From: Halobellus sp. MBLA0158
Lineage (GTDB): Archaea; Halobacteriota; Halobacteria; Halobacteriales; Haloferacaceae
Reading direction: 5' to 3'
Assembly (NCBI RefSeq): GCF_041477585.1
Contig: NZ_JBGNYA010000001.1
Span: 2,914,001-2,978,000, forward strand
Length of the DNA stretch: 64,000 bases
Under the pieces are notes generated by a model. The model made no database searches and was not told where the DNA came from. It saw only the letters and a program-made list of their open reading frames with translations. How positions within the stretch are numbered: position 1 is the first letter of the stretch; each line of letters opens with the position of its first letter. Positions 49,579 through 58,879 of this stretch are shown piece by piece. The position numbers and the translations under genes were made by a program.

Positions 49579-50700
49579 ATGACAGCCGAGACAGGACGGC
49601 TCGACCACCGGCGCGAGCGCCTCGCCGAGTTCCTCGACAGCGAGGGCCTCGACGCCGTCTGGTTCGGCCGGCCGAACTCCTTCGCGTGGCTCACCGGCGG
49701 GAGCAACGTCGTCAGCCGCACCGCCGACGTGGGGGTCGCCGCCGCCGGCTACACGCGGGACGACGGATTCGTCGCCGTCACCGACAACATCGAGGCCGAG
49801 CGCCTCGCGCGCGAGGAACTCCCCGACGCCTTCGACGTCTCGTCGGTGCCGTGGTACGAATCCTCCCTCGCCGAGGCCGTCGCGGACGCCACGGCGGGCG
49901 ACGGCGCGGCCGACTTCGACGTCCCCGGGCTGGGAGGGATCGACGCGAGCAGGCTCCGGCGGCCGCTGTCGCCGACCGACTGCGAGCGGTACCGGTCGCT
50001 CGGCCGCGACGTCGCCGACGCGCTCGAACGGGTCGCGCGGGAGCTCCAGCCGGGCGACACCGAACACGAGGTCGCGTCGGGCCTGCGCGTCTCGCTCGCG
50101 ACCCGCGGGGTCGAGGCGCCGGTCGTCCTCGTCGGCGGCGCCGAGCGCGCGCAGTCGTATCGCCATTTCACGCCCTCCCGGAGCGAACTCGGCGGGTACG
50201 CGGTGCTCTCGGTGACGGCCGAGCGCGGCGGCCTCCACGCCAGCGCGACCAGAACCGTCGCGTTCGCGGACGCGCCGGAGTGGCTGTCCGACCGCCACGA
50301 GGCCGCGATGCGCGTCGAGGCGACCGCGCTGGACGCCACGCGGCAGGCGGTCGACGCCGACGACGAGCGGACCGCGGGCGACGTCTTCGAGGCGATCAGC
50401 GACGCCTACGACGCCGTCGGCGAACCCGACGAGTGGCGGAAGCACCACCAGGGCGGCGCCGCCGGCTTCGCCGACCGCGAGTGGTTCGCCGCGCCCGACG
50501 GCGACGAGCGGGTCGAGGCGCCGCTCGGCTACGCGTACAACCCGACGGTTCGCGGGGCGAAGTCCGAGGACACCGCGCTGCTCACAGAGCGCGGGATCGA
50601 GGTCATCACCGAGACGGGCCAGTGGCCGACCGAGACCGTCGGGTCCTGTCTCGACGACGATTTCGAGGTCGAGCGGCACGCGGTCCGCAGGCTCGATTGA
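49579..50700 (+). CDS. M24-family peptidase-like protein (creatinase/Xaa-Pro type)
   Basis: A 373-residue protein with an N-terminal creatinase domain (about 1-130, WFGRPNSFAWLTGGSNVV) and a C-terminal pita-bread domain (from 140). The region HHQGGAAGFADREWFA and YAYNPTVRGAKSEDT replaces typical metal-binding positions of M24 enzymes; I do not see the usual D-D-H-E-E set clearly, so it may be a non-hydrolytic member. ATG 49579. Substrate unknown. Confidence 0.72.
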   Translation: MTAETGRLDHRRERLAEFLDSEGLDAVWFGRPNSFAWLTGGSNVVSRTADVGVAAAGYTRDDGFVAVTDNIEAERLAREELPDAFDVSSVPWYESSLAEAVADATAGDGAADFDVPGLGGIDASRLRRPLSPTDCERYRSLGRDVADALERVARELQPGDTEHEVASGLRVSLATRGVEAPVVLVGGAERAQSYRHFTPSRSELGGYAVLSVTAERGGLHASATRTVAFADAPEWLSDRHEAAMRVEATALDATRQAVDADDERTAGDVFEAISDAYDAVGEPDEWRKHHQGGAAGFADREWFAAPDGDERVEAPLGYAYNPTVRGAKSEDTALLTERGIEVITETGQWPTETVGSCLDDDFEVERHAVRRLD

Positions 50701-50805
50701 GTCGAAACGGGGGCCGCGACGACTCGCCTCCGAGTTACTCTTCGTCGTCTGTCGAATCACCGTTCGACAGATAGCTTTTTTTGTGCCGCTGTCCTCGCCG
50801 CCGCT

Positions 50806-53049
50806 ATGGGACTCGACGACGACGCGCGGGAGTATCACCGCGAGGATCCTCCCGGCAAGATCGAGATTTCGACGACGAAGCCGACGAACACACAGCGAGA
50901 CCTCTCGCTGGCGTACTCCCCGGGGGTCGCCGCGCCGTGTCGCGACATCGACGCGGACGCGAACCGGGCCTACGAGTACACCGCGAAGGGCAACCTCGTC
51001 GGCGTCGTCTCGAACGGCTCTGCGGTCCTGGGCCTCGGTGACATCGGCGCGCAGGCCTCAAAGCCCGTGATGGAAGGCAAAGGCGTCCTGTTCAAGCGCT
51101 TCGCCGACATCGACGTGTTCGACGTCGAACTCGACCTCGACGATCCCGGCGAGATCGTCGACACCGTGCGCGCGATGGAGCCGACCTTCGGCGGCATCAA
51201 TCTGGAGGACATCAAGGCCCCCGAGTGCTTCGAGGTCGAATCGCGCCTACGCGAGGAGGTCGACATCCCGGTCTTCCACGACGACCAGCACGGCACGGCC
51301 ATCATCTCGGGCGCGGCGCTCCTGAACGCCGCCGACGTCGTCGGCAAGGAGCTCGACGACCTGAACGTGGTCTTCTCCGGCGCGGGCGCGTCCGCGATCG
51401 CCACTGCGCGCTTCTACACCTCCCTCGGCGTTCGGAAGGAGAACATCGTGATGTGTGACTCCTCGGGCGTCATCGGGACCGATAGAGAAAATCTCAACGA
51501 GTTCAAGTCCGAGTTCGCCACAGACACCGACGACGACACTCTCGAAGATGCGATGGACGGCGCCGACGTCTTCGTCGGCCTCTCGGTCGGCGGCATCGTC
51601 TCCCAGGAGATGGTCGCCTCGATGGCGGAGAACCCGATCGTCTTCGCGATGGCGAACCCCGACCCCGAGATCAGCTACGAGGACGCCAAGGCCGCCCGCG
51701 ACGACACCGTGATCATGGCGACCGGCCGCTCGGACTACCCGAACCAGGTCAACAACGTCCTCGGATTCCCGTTCATCTTCCGCGGCGCGCTCGACGTGCG
51801 CGCGACCGAGATCAACGAGGAGATGAAGCGCGCCGCCGCCGAGGCGCTGGCCGACCTCGCGCGCCAGGACGTCCCCGACGCCGTCGTGAAGGCCTACGGC
51901 GACCAGCCGCTCCAGTTCGGCCCCGACTACGTCATCCCCAAGCCGCTCGACCCCCGCGTCCTCTTCGAGGTCGCGCCCGCGGTCGCGGCGGCCGCGATGG
52001 AGTCGGGATCCGCCCGGACGGAGGTCGACCTCGAAGCCTACGAGGAGCGCCTCGAAGCCCGGCTCGGCAAGTCCCGCGAGATGATGCGCGTCGTCCTCAA
52101 CAAGGCGAAGTCCGACCCCAAGCGGGTCGCGCTCGCGGAGGGCAGCGACGAGAAGATGATCCGCGCCGCCTACCAGATGCAAGAGCAGGGCATCGCCCAC
52201 CCCGTGCTGGTCGGCGACGCCGACGAGATCGTCGCGACGGCCGCGGACCTCGGCCTGGACTTCCAGCCGGAGGTCGCAGACCCCTGGGACGGCGACTGGG
52301 ACGACTACGCCGACCGCCTCTACGAGCTCCGCCAGCGCGAGGGCATCACCAAGCGCGAGGCCCACGAGCTGGTCCGCGGCGACAGCAACTACCTCGCCAG
52401 CGTGATGGTCGAACAGGGCGACGCCGACGCGATGCTGACGGGGCTGACCCACCACTACCCCTCGGCGCTGCGGCCGCCGCTCTCGATCATCGGCACCGCG
52501 CCGGACGCCGAGTACGCGGCCGGCGTGTACATGCTGACGTTCAAGAACCGCGTCATCTTCGCGGCCGACACGACCGTCAACCTCGATCCCGACGCCGACG
52601 TGCTCGCCGAGATCACGAAGCACACGGGCGAGCTCGCCCGGCGGTTCAACGTCGAGCCGCGCGCGGCGATGCTGTCGTACTCGAACTTCGGCAGCGTCGA
52701 CAACGACGGAACGAGAAAGATCCGCGACGCCGTCGAGTCGCTCCACGGCGACGACGACGTCGACTTCCCGGTCGACGGCGAGATGCAGGCCGACACGGCG
52801 GTCGTCGAGGACATCCTCAACGGCACCTACGAGTTCTCCGAGCTCGACGAGCCCGCGAACGTGCTCGTCTTCCCGAACCTGGAGGCGGGCAACATCGGCT
52901 ACAAGCTCCTCCAGCGGCTCGGCGGCGCAGAGGCTATCGGGCCGATGCTCGTCGGGATGGACAAGCCGGTCCACGTCCTCCAGCGGGGCGACGAGGTGAA
53001 GGACATCGTCAACCTCGCGGGCGTCGCCGTCGTCGACGCGCAGGAGTAA
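50806..53049 (+). CDS. maeB: NADP-dependent malic enzyme (MaeB type, with PTA domain)
   Basis: A 747-residue enzyme decarboxylating malate to pyruvate with NAD(P)H production. Residues 1-430 are the malic enzyme part: [31 protein letters not shown] and the NAD(P) site [16 protein letters not shown]. Residues 435-747 are a phosphotransacetylase-like domain ([17 protein letters not shown]) that in MaeB regulates activity with acetyl-CoA. The tail includes [30 protein letters not shown], typical of PTA. Length fits the family. Confidence 0.93.
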   Translation: MGLDDDAREYHREDPPGKIEISTTKPTNTQRDLSLAYSPGVAAPCRDIDADANRAYEYTAKGNLVGVVSNGSAVLGLGDIGAQASKPVMEGKGVLFKRFADIDVFDVELDLDDPGEIVDTVRAMEPTFGGINLEDIKAPECFEVESRLREEVDIPVFHDDQHGTAIISGAALLNAADVVGKELDDLNVVFSGAGASAIATARFYTSLGVRKENIVMCDSSGVIGTDRENLNEFKSEFATDTDDDTLEDAMDGADVFVGLSVGGIVSQEMVASMAENPIVFAMANPDPEISYEDAKAARDDTVIMATGRSDYPNQVNNVLGFPFIFRGALDVRATEINEEMKRAAAEALADLARQDVPDAVVKAYGDQPLQFGPDYVIPKPLDPRVLFEVAPAVAAAAMESGSARTEVDLEAYEERLEARLGKSREMMRVVLNKAKSDPKRVALAEGSDEKMIRAAYQMQEQGIAHPVLVGDADEIVATAADLGLDFQPEVADPWDGDWDDYADRLYELRQREGITKREAHELVRGDSNYLASVMVEQGDADAMLTGLTHHYPSALRPPLSIIGTAPDAEYAAGVYMLTFKNRVIFAADTTVNLDPDADVLAEITKHTGELARRFNVEPRAAMLSYSNFGSVDNDGTRKIRDAVESLHGDDDVDFPVDGEMQADTAVVEDILNGTYEFSELDEPANVLVFPNLEAGNIGYKLLQRLGGAEAIGPMLVGMDKPVHVLQRGDEVKDIVNLAGVAVVDAQE

Positions 53050-53056
53050 GAGCGAC

Positions 53057-53752
53057 TCAGTCGCTGGCGCGTCCCTCGAACCGCGACGGCGGCGGGTACT
53101 GGGGCTCGGTGTCGCTCGCGCCCTCCCCGGGCGTCGACCGGCCGGCGTCACGGGCCTCGGCGGCCCGGTCGGCGCCGATCGGCTCCGGGATCACACAGCG
53201 GTCGGCCCGTCGGTTCACGTGGGCGTACTCGTCCGGGGCGTTCGCGAGCGGGTGAGCGGGGTTCTCACGGCCATCGATCCGCGCCGCCCGGAGCTCGGCG
53301 AAGCCGGCGATCCGAGCGCAGATGCCGCGCCAGTGGGTCTCGCTGCCCGGCGGGGCCCGGTTCCGTCCGCTGGGCCGCCACTCGGCGGCGCCGCCGGCCC
53401 CCGCGAGCACCTCGCCGTTCACCGCCGCGGCGAGGGCGTCGTGATCGACGAGGACGCCGACGCGGGCGTCCGCGGGCGCTCGGGCCGCCAACACGTCGAG
53501 TCCGAGGTGGAGTGCCCGGTACTCGGCGACGTTGTTGTCGGGCGCCGTGTCGGGAAGGGACAGGCGGGCGACGCGGGTGCCGTCCCGCGCTTCGATGACG
53601 ACCCCGAGCCCCCCCGCGTCGCCGTCGCGGCGATACGAGCCGTCGGTGGCGACGTAGAAGTGTCGATGGTGGGTGCGCGGGGGGTGTGCGATGTGCGGCG
53701 TCGGCGAGTCATCGAACAGGTCACGGAGCGTCGACCGGCCGTGAGCGGCCAT
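53057..53752 (-). CDS. Ribonuclease HI-like protein
   Basis: A 231-residue protein. Acidic active-site positions are visible: Asp in [10 protein letters not shown], Glu in [13 protein letters not shown], Asp in [13 protein letters not shown], and Asp in VNRRADRC. These are the four carboxylates of RNase HI. It removes RNA from RNA-DNA hybrids such as Okazaki primers. The C-terminus is a low-complexity tail. It converges with maeB (7-bp gap). Confidence 0.8.
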   Translation of the reverse strand: MAAHGRSTLRDLFDDSPTPHIAHPPRTHHRHFYVATDGSYRRDGDAGGLGVVIEARDGTRVARLSLPDTAPDNNVAEYRALHLGLDVLAARAPADARVGVLVDHDALAAAVNGEVLAGAGGAAEWRPSGRNRAPPGSETHWRGICARIAGFAELRAARIDGRENPAHPLANAPDEYAHVNRRADRCVIPEPIGADRAAEARDAGRSTPGEGASDTEPQYPPPSRFEGRASD

Positions 53753-53872
53753 ACGTTCACTATCTCGCGCTGATTCTTAAATATGACCCAGGGCGCCGGG
53801 CGATTCGATTGCCGGCGGCGCGGCCGATCCGCACCGGAATTGTTAGCCGGCCGGGCGACGAACCGGGTCGGT

Positions 53873-54397
53873 ATGGCCCGCATTTCCGAACTGACCGCGC
53901 GCGATCTGATGACCGGAGACGTCGAGACCGTCTCGCCCGACGACGACGTGAGCGAGGTCCTCGGCCGGCTCGCCGAGGCGGAGTTCAACGGCTTCCCGGT
54001 CGTCGACGACGACGGCGCGCTCGTCGGCATCGTGACCCAGCACGACCTCGTCGGCCTCTTCGAGGTCCAGGACCGGACGCTGTGGATCCCCGTCGGCTTC
54101 CCGCCGTTTATGGAGACGCTCACCTACGCGATCGACGTCTCCTGGGACGACCTCGACCTGGGGATCGACCTCCTCCGGAACGCGGACAAGCCGATCCGGG
54201 AGGTGATGACGGCGGAAGTCGTCGCGGTCGGCCCCGAGACGCCGCTGGACGACGTCCTCGATCTGCTGGCGGACGACGACCGCGACATCAACCGCCTGCC
54301 CGTGGTCGAGGACGGTCGCGTCGTCGGCATCGTGGCCCGCCAGGACGTCATCCGCGCGATCCGCGACGAGCGGCGGGCCGCTGATGCGGACGCGTAA
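53873..54397 (+). CDS. Two-CBS-domain protein
   Basis: A 174-residue protein consisting of two CBS motifs, ARDLMTGDVETVSPDDDVSEVLGRLAEAEFNGFPVVDDDGALVGIVTQHDLVGLF and IREVMTAEVVAVGPETPLDDVLDLLADDDRDINRLPVVEDGRVVGIVARQDVIRAI in outline. The pair forms a Bateman module that binds adenylates such as AMP or ATP. The partner is unknown. ATG 53873 is chosen; a DMT-type transporter gene follows in the same direction. Confidence 0.88.
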   Translation: MARISELTARDLMTGDVETVSPDDDVSEVLGRLAEAEFNGFPVVDDDGALVGIVTQHDLVGLFEVQDRTLWIPVGFPPFMETLTYAIDVSWDDLDLGIDLLRNADKPIREVMTAEVVAVGPETPLDDVLDLLADDDRDINRLPVVEDGRVVGIVARQDVIRAIRDERRAADADA

Positions 54398-54485
54398 CGC
54401 AGACGCGGGCGGGGAGCCGACGACCGAAACGGAGTGACCCCCCGCGAGACGAAACGTTGAGGGCAGAGCCGAGCGGACGTCCGCT

Positions 54486-55415
54486 GTGACCCGCTACCGG
54501 AACCTCCTGCTCTTCGTCCTGCTCGCCGCGGCGTGGGGGTCGGCGTTTATGGCCATCAAAGCCGGGCTCGCGTACATCCCGCCGGTCCTCTTCGCGGCGC
54601 TCCGCTACGACGTCGCCGGCGTCCTGATGCTCGGCTACGCGTTCTACGCCACCGACCAGCCGATCCCCGAGAGCCGCGGCCAGTGGGCGCTCGTCGCCGT
54701 CGGCGCGACGCTGCTCATCGCCGGCTACCACACCCTGCTCTTCATCGGCGAGACCGACCCCGCGGTCACCTCGGCGGCCGCGGCCGTCATCGTGAGCCTC
54801 AGCCCCGTCCTGACCACGGGCTTCGCCCGGCTGTTCCTCCCGGAGGAGCGGCTCACGGCCGTCGGCATCGCCGGACTGCTCTTGGGCCTCGTCGGCGTCG
54901 TGGTCCTCTCGAACCCCGACCCGGACAATCTGCTCGCCGGCGGCGCCGTCGCGAAGCTCCTCGTCTTCGGCGCGGCCGCGGCGTTCGCGCTCGGCTCCGT
55001 GCTCACCCGCCGGATCGAGGCGTCGCTCCCGATCGAGACGATGGAGGCGTGGTCGATGGTCGGCGGCGCGCTCATCATGCACGGCGTGAGCCTCGGCCTC
55101 GGGGAGTCCCTCGGCGACGCGGTCTGGAACGCCGAGTCGCTGGCGGCGCTCGCGTACCTCTCCGTGGTCGCGAGCGCGCTCGGCTTCCTGATCTACTTCG
55201 ACCTGCTGGACCGGCTGGGCCCGATCGAGATCAATCTCGTCTCCTACGTCGCGCCGATCGCCGCGGCGCTGGCAGGCTGGGCCGTCCTCGACGAGGTGCC
55301 GACGGTCTACACCGCGGCGGGCTTTCTCGTCATCTTCGCGGGATTCCTGCTCCTGAAGCGGCGGGCGATCCGCGGCGAACTCCCGCGGGTCCGGAAGCTG
55401 GTGTCGCGGCCGTAG
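54486..55415 (+). CDS. EamA/DMT-family membrane transporter
   Basis: A 309-residue permease with ten membrane helices in two EamA repeats (LLLFVLLAAAWGSAFMAIKAGL ... ARLFLPEERLTAVGIAGLLLGLVGVVVL; second copy around 155-290). Members export amino acids, metabolites or drugs. The start GTG 54486 precedes the first helix. The substrate is unknown. Confidence 0.88.
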   Translation: MTRYRNLLLFVLLAAAWGSAFMAIKAGLAYIPPVLFAALRYDVAGVLMLGYAFYATDQPIPESRGQWALVAVGATLLIAGYHTLLFIGETDPAVTSAAAAVIVSLSPVLTTGFARLFLPEERLTAVGIAGLLLGLVGVVVLSNPDPDNLLAGGAVAKLLVFGAAAAFALGSVLTRRIEASLPIETMEAWSMVGGALIMHGVSLGLGESLGDAVWNAESLAALAYLSVVASALGFLIYFDLLDRLGPIEINLVSYVAPIAAALAGWAVLDEVPTVYTAAGFLVIFAGFLLLKRRAIRGELPRVRKLVSRP

Positions 55416-55451
55416 AGTAGAAACAGACGGAGACGACGGCGCGGGCGGCGG

Positions 55452-56066
55452 TTACAGCTCGATGTCGTCGGTGTGGAACGCCCCTTCGTCGACCTCGGGG
55501 TCGTACTCCTCGACCGCGGTGAGGACCATCTCCAGGGTCGCCTCGGGCGTCCAGCGGGCGGTGTTGATCGAGAGGTCGTAGAAGGACTGGTCGGTGACGT
55601 CGATGTCGTAGTAGGACTTGTAGCGGCCGGCCTCGCTGACCTCGCGGACGCGCATCTCGGCCTCCATCTCGTCGCGGTCGCGGGTCCGGTCGACGCGGAC
55701 CTCCTCGGGCGCGTCGAGCCAGATCCGCAGGTCCGCGCGGTTGCCCGCGAGCCACCCCGCGAGGCGCGATTCGAGGACGAACGGCTTGTTCGCGGCGCCC
55801 CACTTCTCGGCGATCGTCCGCAGGCGGTGGTCGAGCGCGCGGTCGATCTCGTCGGTCTCGTCGGTCTTCGCGATGAGCTGCGACAGCGAGAGGTCGCGCT
55901 CGTCGGCGAGCTGGCGGAAGATGTCGCCGCCGGAGACGTACCCGCAGTCGAGGGCCTCCGAGAGCCCCTCACAGAGGGTCGTCGCCCCACAGCCCGGCGG
56001 TCCCGAAACCGTGATGAAGAGGTTGCTGTCGACCGACCGGGCCGTCGGGACGTCGTCGTCTGTCAT
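55452..56066 (-). CDS. CMK-like nucleotide kinase with altered P-loop
   Basis: A 204-residue AAA/P-loop NTPase resembling archaeal cytidylate kinase: SGPPGCGATTLCEGL, then CGYVSGGDIFRQLADERDLS, FVLESRLAGWLAGNRADLRIWLDAP and RYKSYYDIDVTDQSFYDLSINTARW. The P-loop reads GPPGCGATT, with Ala where a Lys would be required for ATP binding, although the rest of the CMP kinase pattern is intact. The rest of the fold supports binding of nucleotides. The protein may be a non-kinase regulatory paralog. ATG 56066 is about 20 bp from a CAATAAG box. Confidence 0.75.
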   Translation of the reverse strand: MTDDDVPTARSVDSNLFITVSGPPGCGATTLCEGLSEALDCGYVSGGDIFRQLADERDLSLSQLIAKTDETDEIDRALDHRLRTIAEKWGAANKPFVLESRLAGWLAGNRADLRIWLDAPEEVRVDRTRDRDEMEAEMRVREVSEAGRYKSYYDIDVTDQSFYDLSINTARWTPEATLEMVLTAVEEYDPEVDEGAFHTDDIEL

Positions 56067-56369
56067 AGATATCCGGGACTTATTGCGGGAGCACAAAAAG
56101 CCGCTGAAGCGCGCTCTCGCTCGTCCCGCGGGAGCAGTTGACGCGGCGACGGTTCCCGCGGGGCTCGCCGGCGTCCGTCCGTGGACGCGAGAGCGCGAGA
56201 GCCGTCGAAAGATGAGACGGATCAATAAATGTTCTAAGCGGATCTAATCGGCTCGTGAAACGTCGTCCGAGCGGGCTGCGGAGCGGTGAAGAGAGCTGAA
56301 CAGACGCCAACGCTCGTACGGGTATATGTGGTCGGCAGCCCTTGGGGTGAGTGAGGTGTGTCCCCACTG
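56067..56369. other. Spacer between the CMK-like gene and a small membrane protein
   Basis: About 300 bp without a credible gene. It contains a local AT-rich stretch near 56219-56250 (ATCAATAAATG) and GTATATG near 56322-56328, about 42 bp before ATG 56370, a possible TATA box for the next gene. Confidence 0.5.
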
Positions 56370-56648
56370 ATGTCAAACGCGCTCCCTCCATTCGACTCCG
56401 AACGTCTCGGCCGCGTCCGCGACGCGCTCAGTTCGTCGCCCGCGTCGATCGAACACCCCGTCGAGGCCCTCGCCACGCCGCTTCGCTTCGTCGCGTTCTG
56501 GACGGCCATCGCCCTCCCGTTCCTGTACTTCCCGCTCCTCGCCGGCGGGCTGACCGGCAGCGAGCCGACCGTGTTCGTCGCCCTCCTCCTCGCGAACGCG
56601 GTCGCGCTCGTCGCCGGTCACGACTACCACAGCGCCGACTCGGCGTGA
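56370..56648 (+). CDS. Small two-helix membrane protein
   Basis: A 92-residue protein with two hydrophobic helices (RFVAFWTAIALPFLYFPLLAGG and TVFVALLLANAVALVAGHDY) and an acidic soluble N-terminus. I do not recognise the family. ATG 56370 (MSNALPPFDSE) is preferred to an upstream GTG. It is 75 bp ahead of the DUF1684 gene. Confidence 0.6.
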   Translation: MSNALPPFDSERLGRVRDALSSSPASIEHPVEALATPLRFVAFWTAIALPFLYFPLLAGGLTGSEPTVFVALLLANAVALVAGHDYHSADSA

Positions 56649-56723
56649 CCGTCGGGACGTACTCCCGCGCCGGGCACGATCGCGAACCGTCAAGGGTTAC
56701 GGCGCGGCGGCCGTAGGTCGACT

Positions 56724-57323
56724 ATGAGCGACGATGCCGACGAGCGCCCCGTGTCCGACAGCGAGGGCGCGGACGGCGAGTACGTCGAGACGCTCCGGGC
56801 GAACCGCGAGGAGAAAGACGAATTCTTCGGCACGCACCCGCAGTCGCCGGTGCCGCCGGAACACCGCGACGACTTCGACGGCCTCGACTACTTCGCGCCC
56901 GCGCCCGAGTACCGGATCGAGGCGACGGCGACCGTCCACGACGACCCCGAGCCGGTCCCGATGGAGACGACCGCGGGCGAGGAGGTCCGCTACGTCCGCG
57001 TCGTCACCTTCGCCTTCGACGTCGACGGCGAGACGCACGAACTCCACGGCTACAAGCAGCGCCCCGACGACCGCGAGGAGCCGATCTTCGTGCCGTTCCG
57101 CGACAAGACCACGGGCCAGGAGACCTACCGCGGCGGGCGCTACATCGAACTCCACCCCGAGGGCGACCTCGGCGACGGCGACGAGGTGGTCGTCGACTTC
57201 AATCTGGCCTATACGCCCTTCTGCGCGTTCAGCGAGACGTTCTCGTGTCCCCTCCCGCCCGAGGAGAACTGGCTGGAGACGGCGGTCCGCGCGGGCGAGC
57301 GCGACTGGTCGCCAGAGGCATAG
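56724..57323 (+). CDS. DUF1684 family protein
   Basis: A 199-residue beta-rich protein. The motif YKQRPDDREEPIFVPFRDKTTGQETYRGGRY then FNLAYTPFCAFSETFSCPLPPEENWL is diagnostic of DUF1684. The N-terminus is acidic. No enzymatic role is established. Own start ATG 56724; the M29 aminopeptidase gene follows in the same direction. Confidence 0.85.
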   Translation: MSDDADERPVSDSEGADGEYVETLRANREEKDEFFGTHPQSPVPPEHRDDFDGLDYFAPAPEYRIEATATVHDDPEPVPMETTAGEEVRYVRVVTFAFDVDGETHELHGYKQRPDDREEPIFVPFRDKTTGQETYRGGRYIELHPEGDLGDGDEVVVDFNLAYTPFCAFSETFSCPLPPEENWLETAVRAGERDWSPEA

Positions 57324-57418
57324 TATAGCTTTCGTCCGCCGGACCGGCGGCGGCCCGAATCGGCCCCCGCGACCGGGCGGTGCGAAAGGCGTTTGGTCCG
57401 GACGGCCAAGGGGCTGGT

Positions 57419-58510
57419 ATGGACCCGCGAATCCGCGAGCACGCGCAGATCATCGCCGAGCACTCGACCGGCATCGAGGCCGGGGACCGCGTCGTCATCA
57501 GCGCGCCCTCGGCGGCCGAGGACCTCGTCGTCGCGCTCCACGAGGAGTGCGCCGAGCGGGGCGCCCACCCCGTCCTCCTGAACAGCGACTCCCGGGCGAC
57601 CCGGGCGTTCCTCCGGAACCACGACGGCGACTTCGAGACGCCCGAACACCTGCTGGCGATGTACGAGGAGATGGACGCCTACATCGCCGTCCGCGGCGAC
57701 GAAAACGCCACCGAGACGGCCGACGTCGACCCCGATCGCAACGCCGCCTACCGCCGCGCGATGAAGCCCGTCCTCCAGGAGCGGCTCTCGAAGACCTGGA
57801 GCCTCACCCAGTATCCGACCTCGGGCAACGCCCAGCTCGCGGGGATGAGCACCGAGGCCTACGAGGACTTCGTGTGGGACGCCGTCGGCCTCGACTGGGA
57901 CGAACAGCGCGAGCACCAAGAGCAGATGGTCGAGATCCTCGACGAGGCCGACGAGGTGCGGATCCGCTCGGGCGAGGAGACCGACGTCACGATGTCGCTG
58001 GCGGGCAACCACACGCTCAACGACTTCGGCGAGGCCAACCTCCCCGGCGGCGAGGTGTTCACCGCGCCCGTCAGGGACTCCGTCGAGGGCGAGGTCCACT
58101 TCGATATGCCGCTGTACCGCCAGGGCCGAGAGATCGAAGACGTCCGCGTGCGCTTCGAGGAGGGCCGGGTCGAATCCTACAGCGCCGGCCGGAACGAGGA
58201 GGTGCTCGACGGCGTCTTCGAGACCGACGAGGGCGCGCGCTACCTCGGCGAACTCGGGATCGGGATGAACCGCGAGATCGACCGCTTCACCTACAACATG
58301 CTCTTCGACGAGAAGATGGGCGATACCGTCCATATGGCGGTCGGCTCGGCGTACCCCGACACCGTCGGCGAGGAGAACGAGCGCAACGAGAGCGCCGAGC
58401 ACGTCGATATGATCGTCGATATGAGCGAGGACTCGGTGATCGAGGTCGACGGCGAGGTCGTCCAGCGCAACGGCACCTTCGTCTTCGAAGAGGGCTTCGA
58501 CGAGGCGTAA
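57419..58510 (+). CDS. M29-family aminopeptidase
   Basis: A 363-residue metallopeptidase of the M29 (aminopeptidase T/thermophilic) type. Expected metal-binding and catalytic blocks are DFGEANLPGGEVFTAPVRDSVEGEVHFDMPLY, ...LGELGIGMNREIDRFTYNMLFDEKMGDTVHMAVGSAYP. The length is usual for the family. ATG 57419 begins MDPRIREHAQI. It trims N-terminal residues from peptides in the cytoplasm. Confidence 0.88.
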   Translation: MDPRIREHAQIIAEHSTGIEAGDRVVISAPSAAEDLVVALHEECAERGAHPVLLNSDSRATRAFLRNHDGDFETPEHLLAMYEEMDAYIAVRGDENATETADVDPDRNAAYRRAMKPVLQERLSKTWSLTQYPTSGNAQLAGMSTEAYEDFVWDAVGLDWDEQREHQEQMVEILDEADEVRIRSGEETDVTMSLAGNHTLNDFGEANLPGGEVFTAPVRDSVEGEVHFDMPLYRQGREIEDVRVRFEEGRVESYSAGRNEEVLDGVFETDEGARYLGELGIGMNREIDRFTYNMLFDEKMGDTVHMAVGSAYPDTVGEENERNESAEHVDMIVDMSEDSVIEVDGEVVQRNGTFVFEEGFDEA

Positions 58511-58651
58511 CTCGGCTGCCTCGCCGAAAATCGTCTCATCGGTTCGGCGGCGATCGGCCCTCAGAAGCGTGCCGGCGTGGTCAGGCGTCGCGGCGGCGGC
58601 GCACCAAAAGTACTATACCACATATTGTTGAAAATCGTACAAGTGGTGTAT

Positions 58652-58843
58652 GTGACCGCTCCGCAACACGTCCGGATCCAGTGCGAGTGCGGCGAGTGGC
58701 TGGAGCACTCGGCCGCGGCGCCGACGACCGACTGCGACTGCGGCGCGCGATACGTCGTGACCGTCACCGACATCACGCCGCCGGATCCTGCCGGAGTGGA
58801 GGCGACAGAACGCTCCGGGTCGTTCAGTTCGGCGAAGGACTGA
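58652..58843 (+). CDS. 63-residue zinc-ribbon-like protein
   Basis: A small protein with CECGEWLEHSAAAPTTDCDCGARYVV, that is two CxC knuckles that could hold zinc, followed by a short Thr/Pro-rich tail. GTG 58652 (VTAPQHV) is taken as start; the reading upstream is basic. An AT-rich stretch with ACTATACCA is about 35 bp upstream. Function unknown. Confidence 0.6.
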   Translation: MTAPQHVRIQCECGEWLEHSAAAPTTDCDCGARYVVTVTDITPPDPAGVEATERSGSFSSAKD

Positions 58844-58879
58844 GAGCCGACGTCTTTCTCGCGACCGCGATCACGACCG

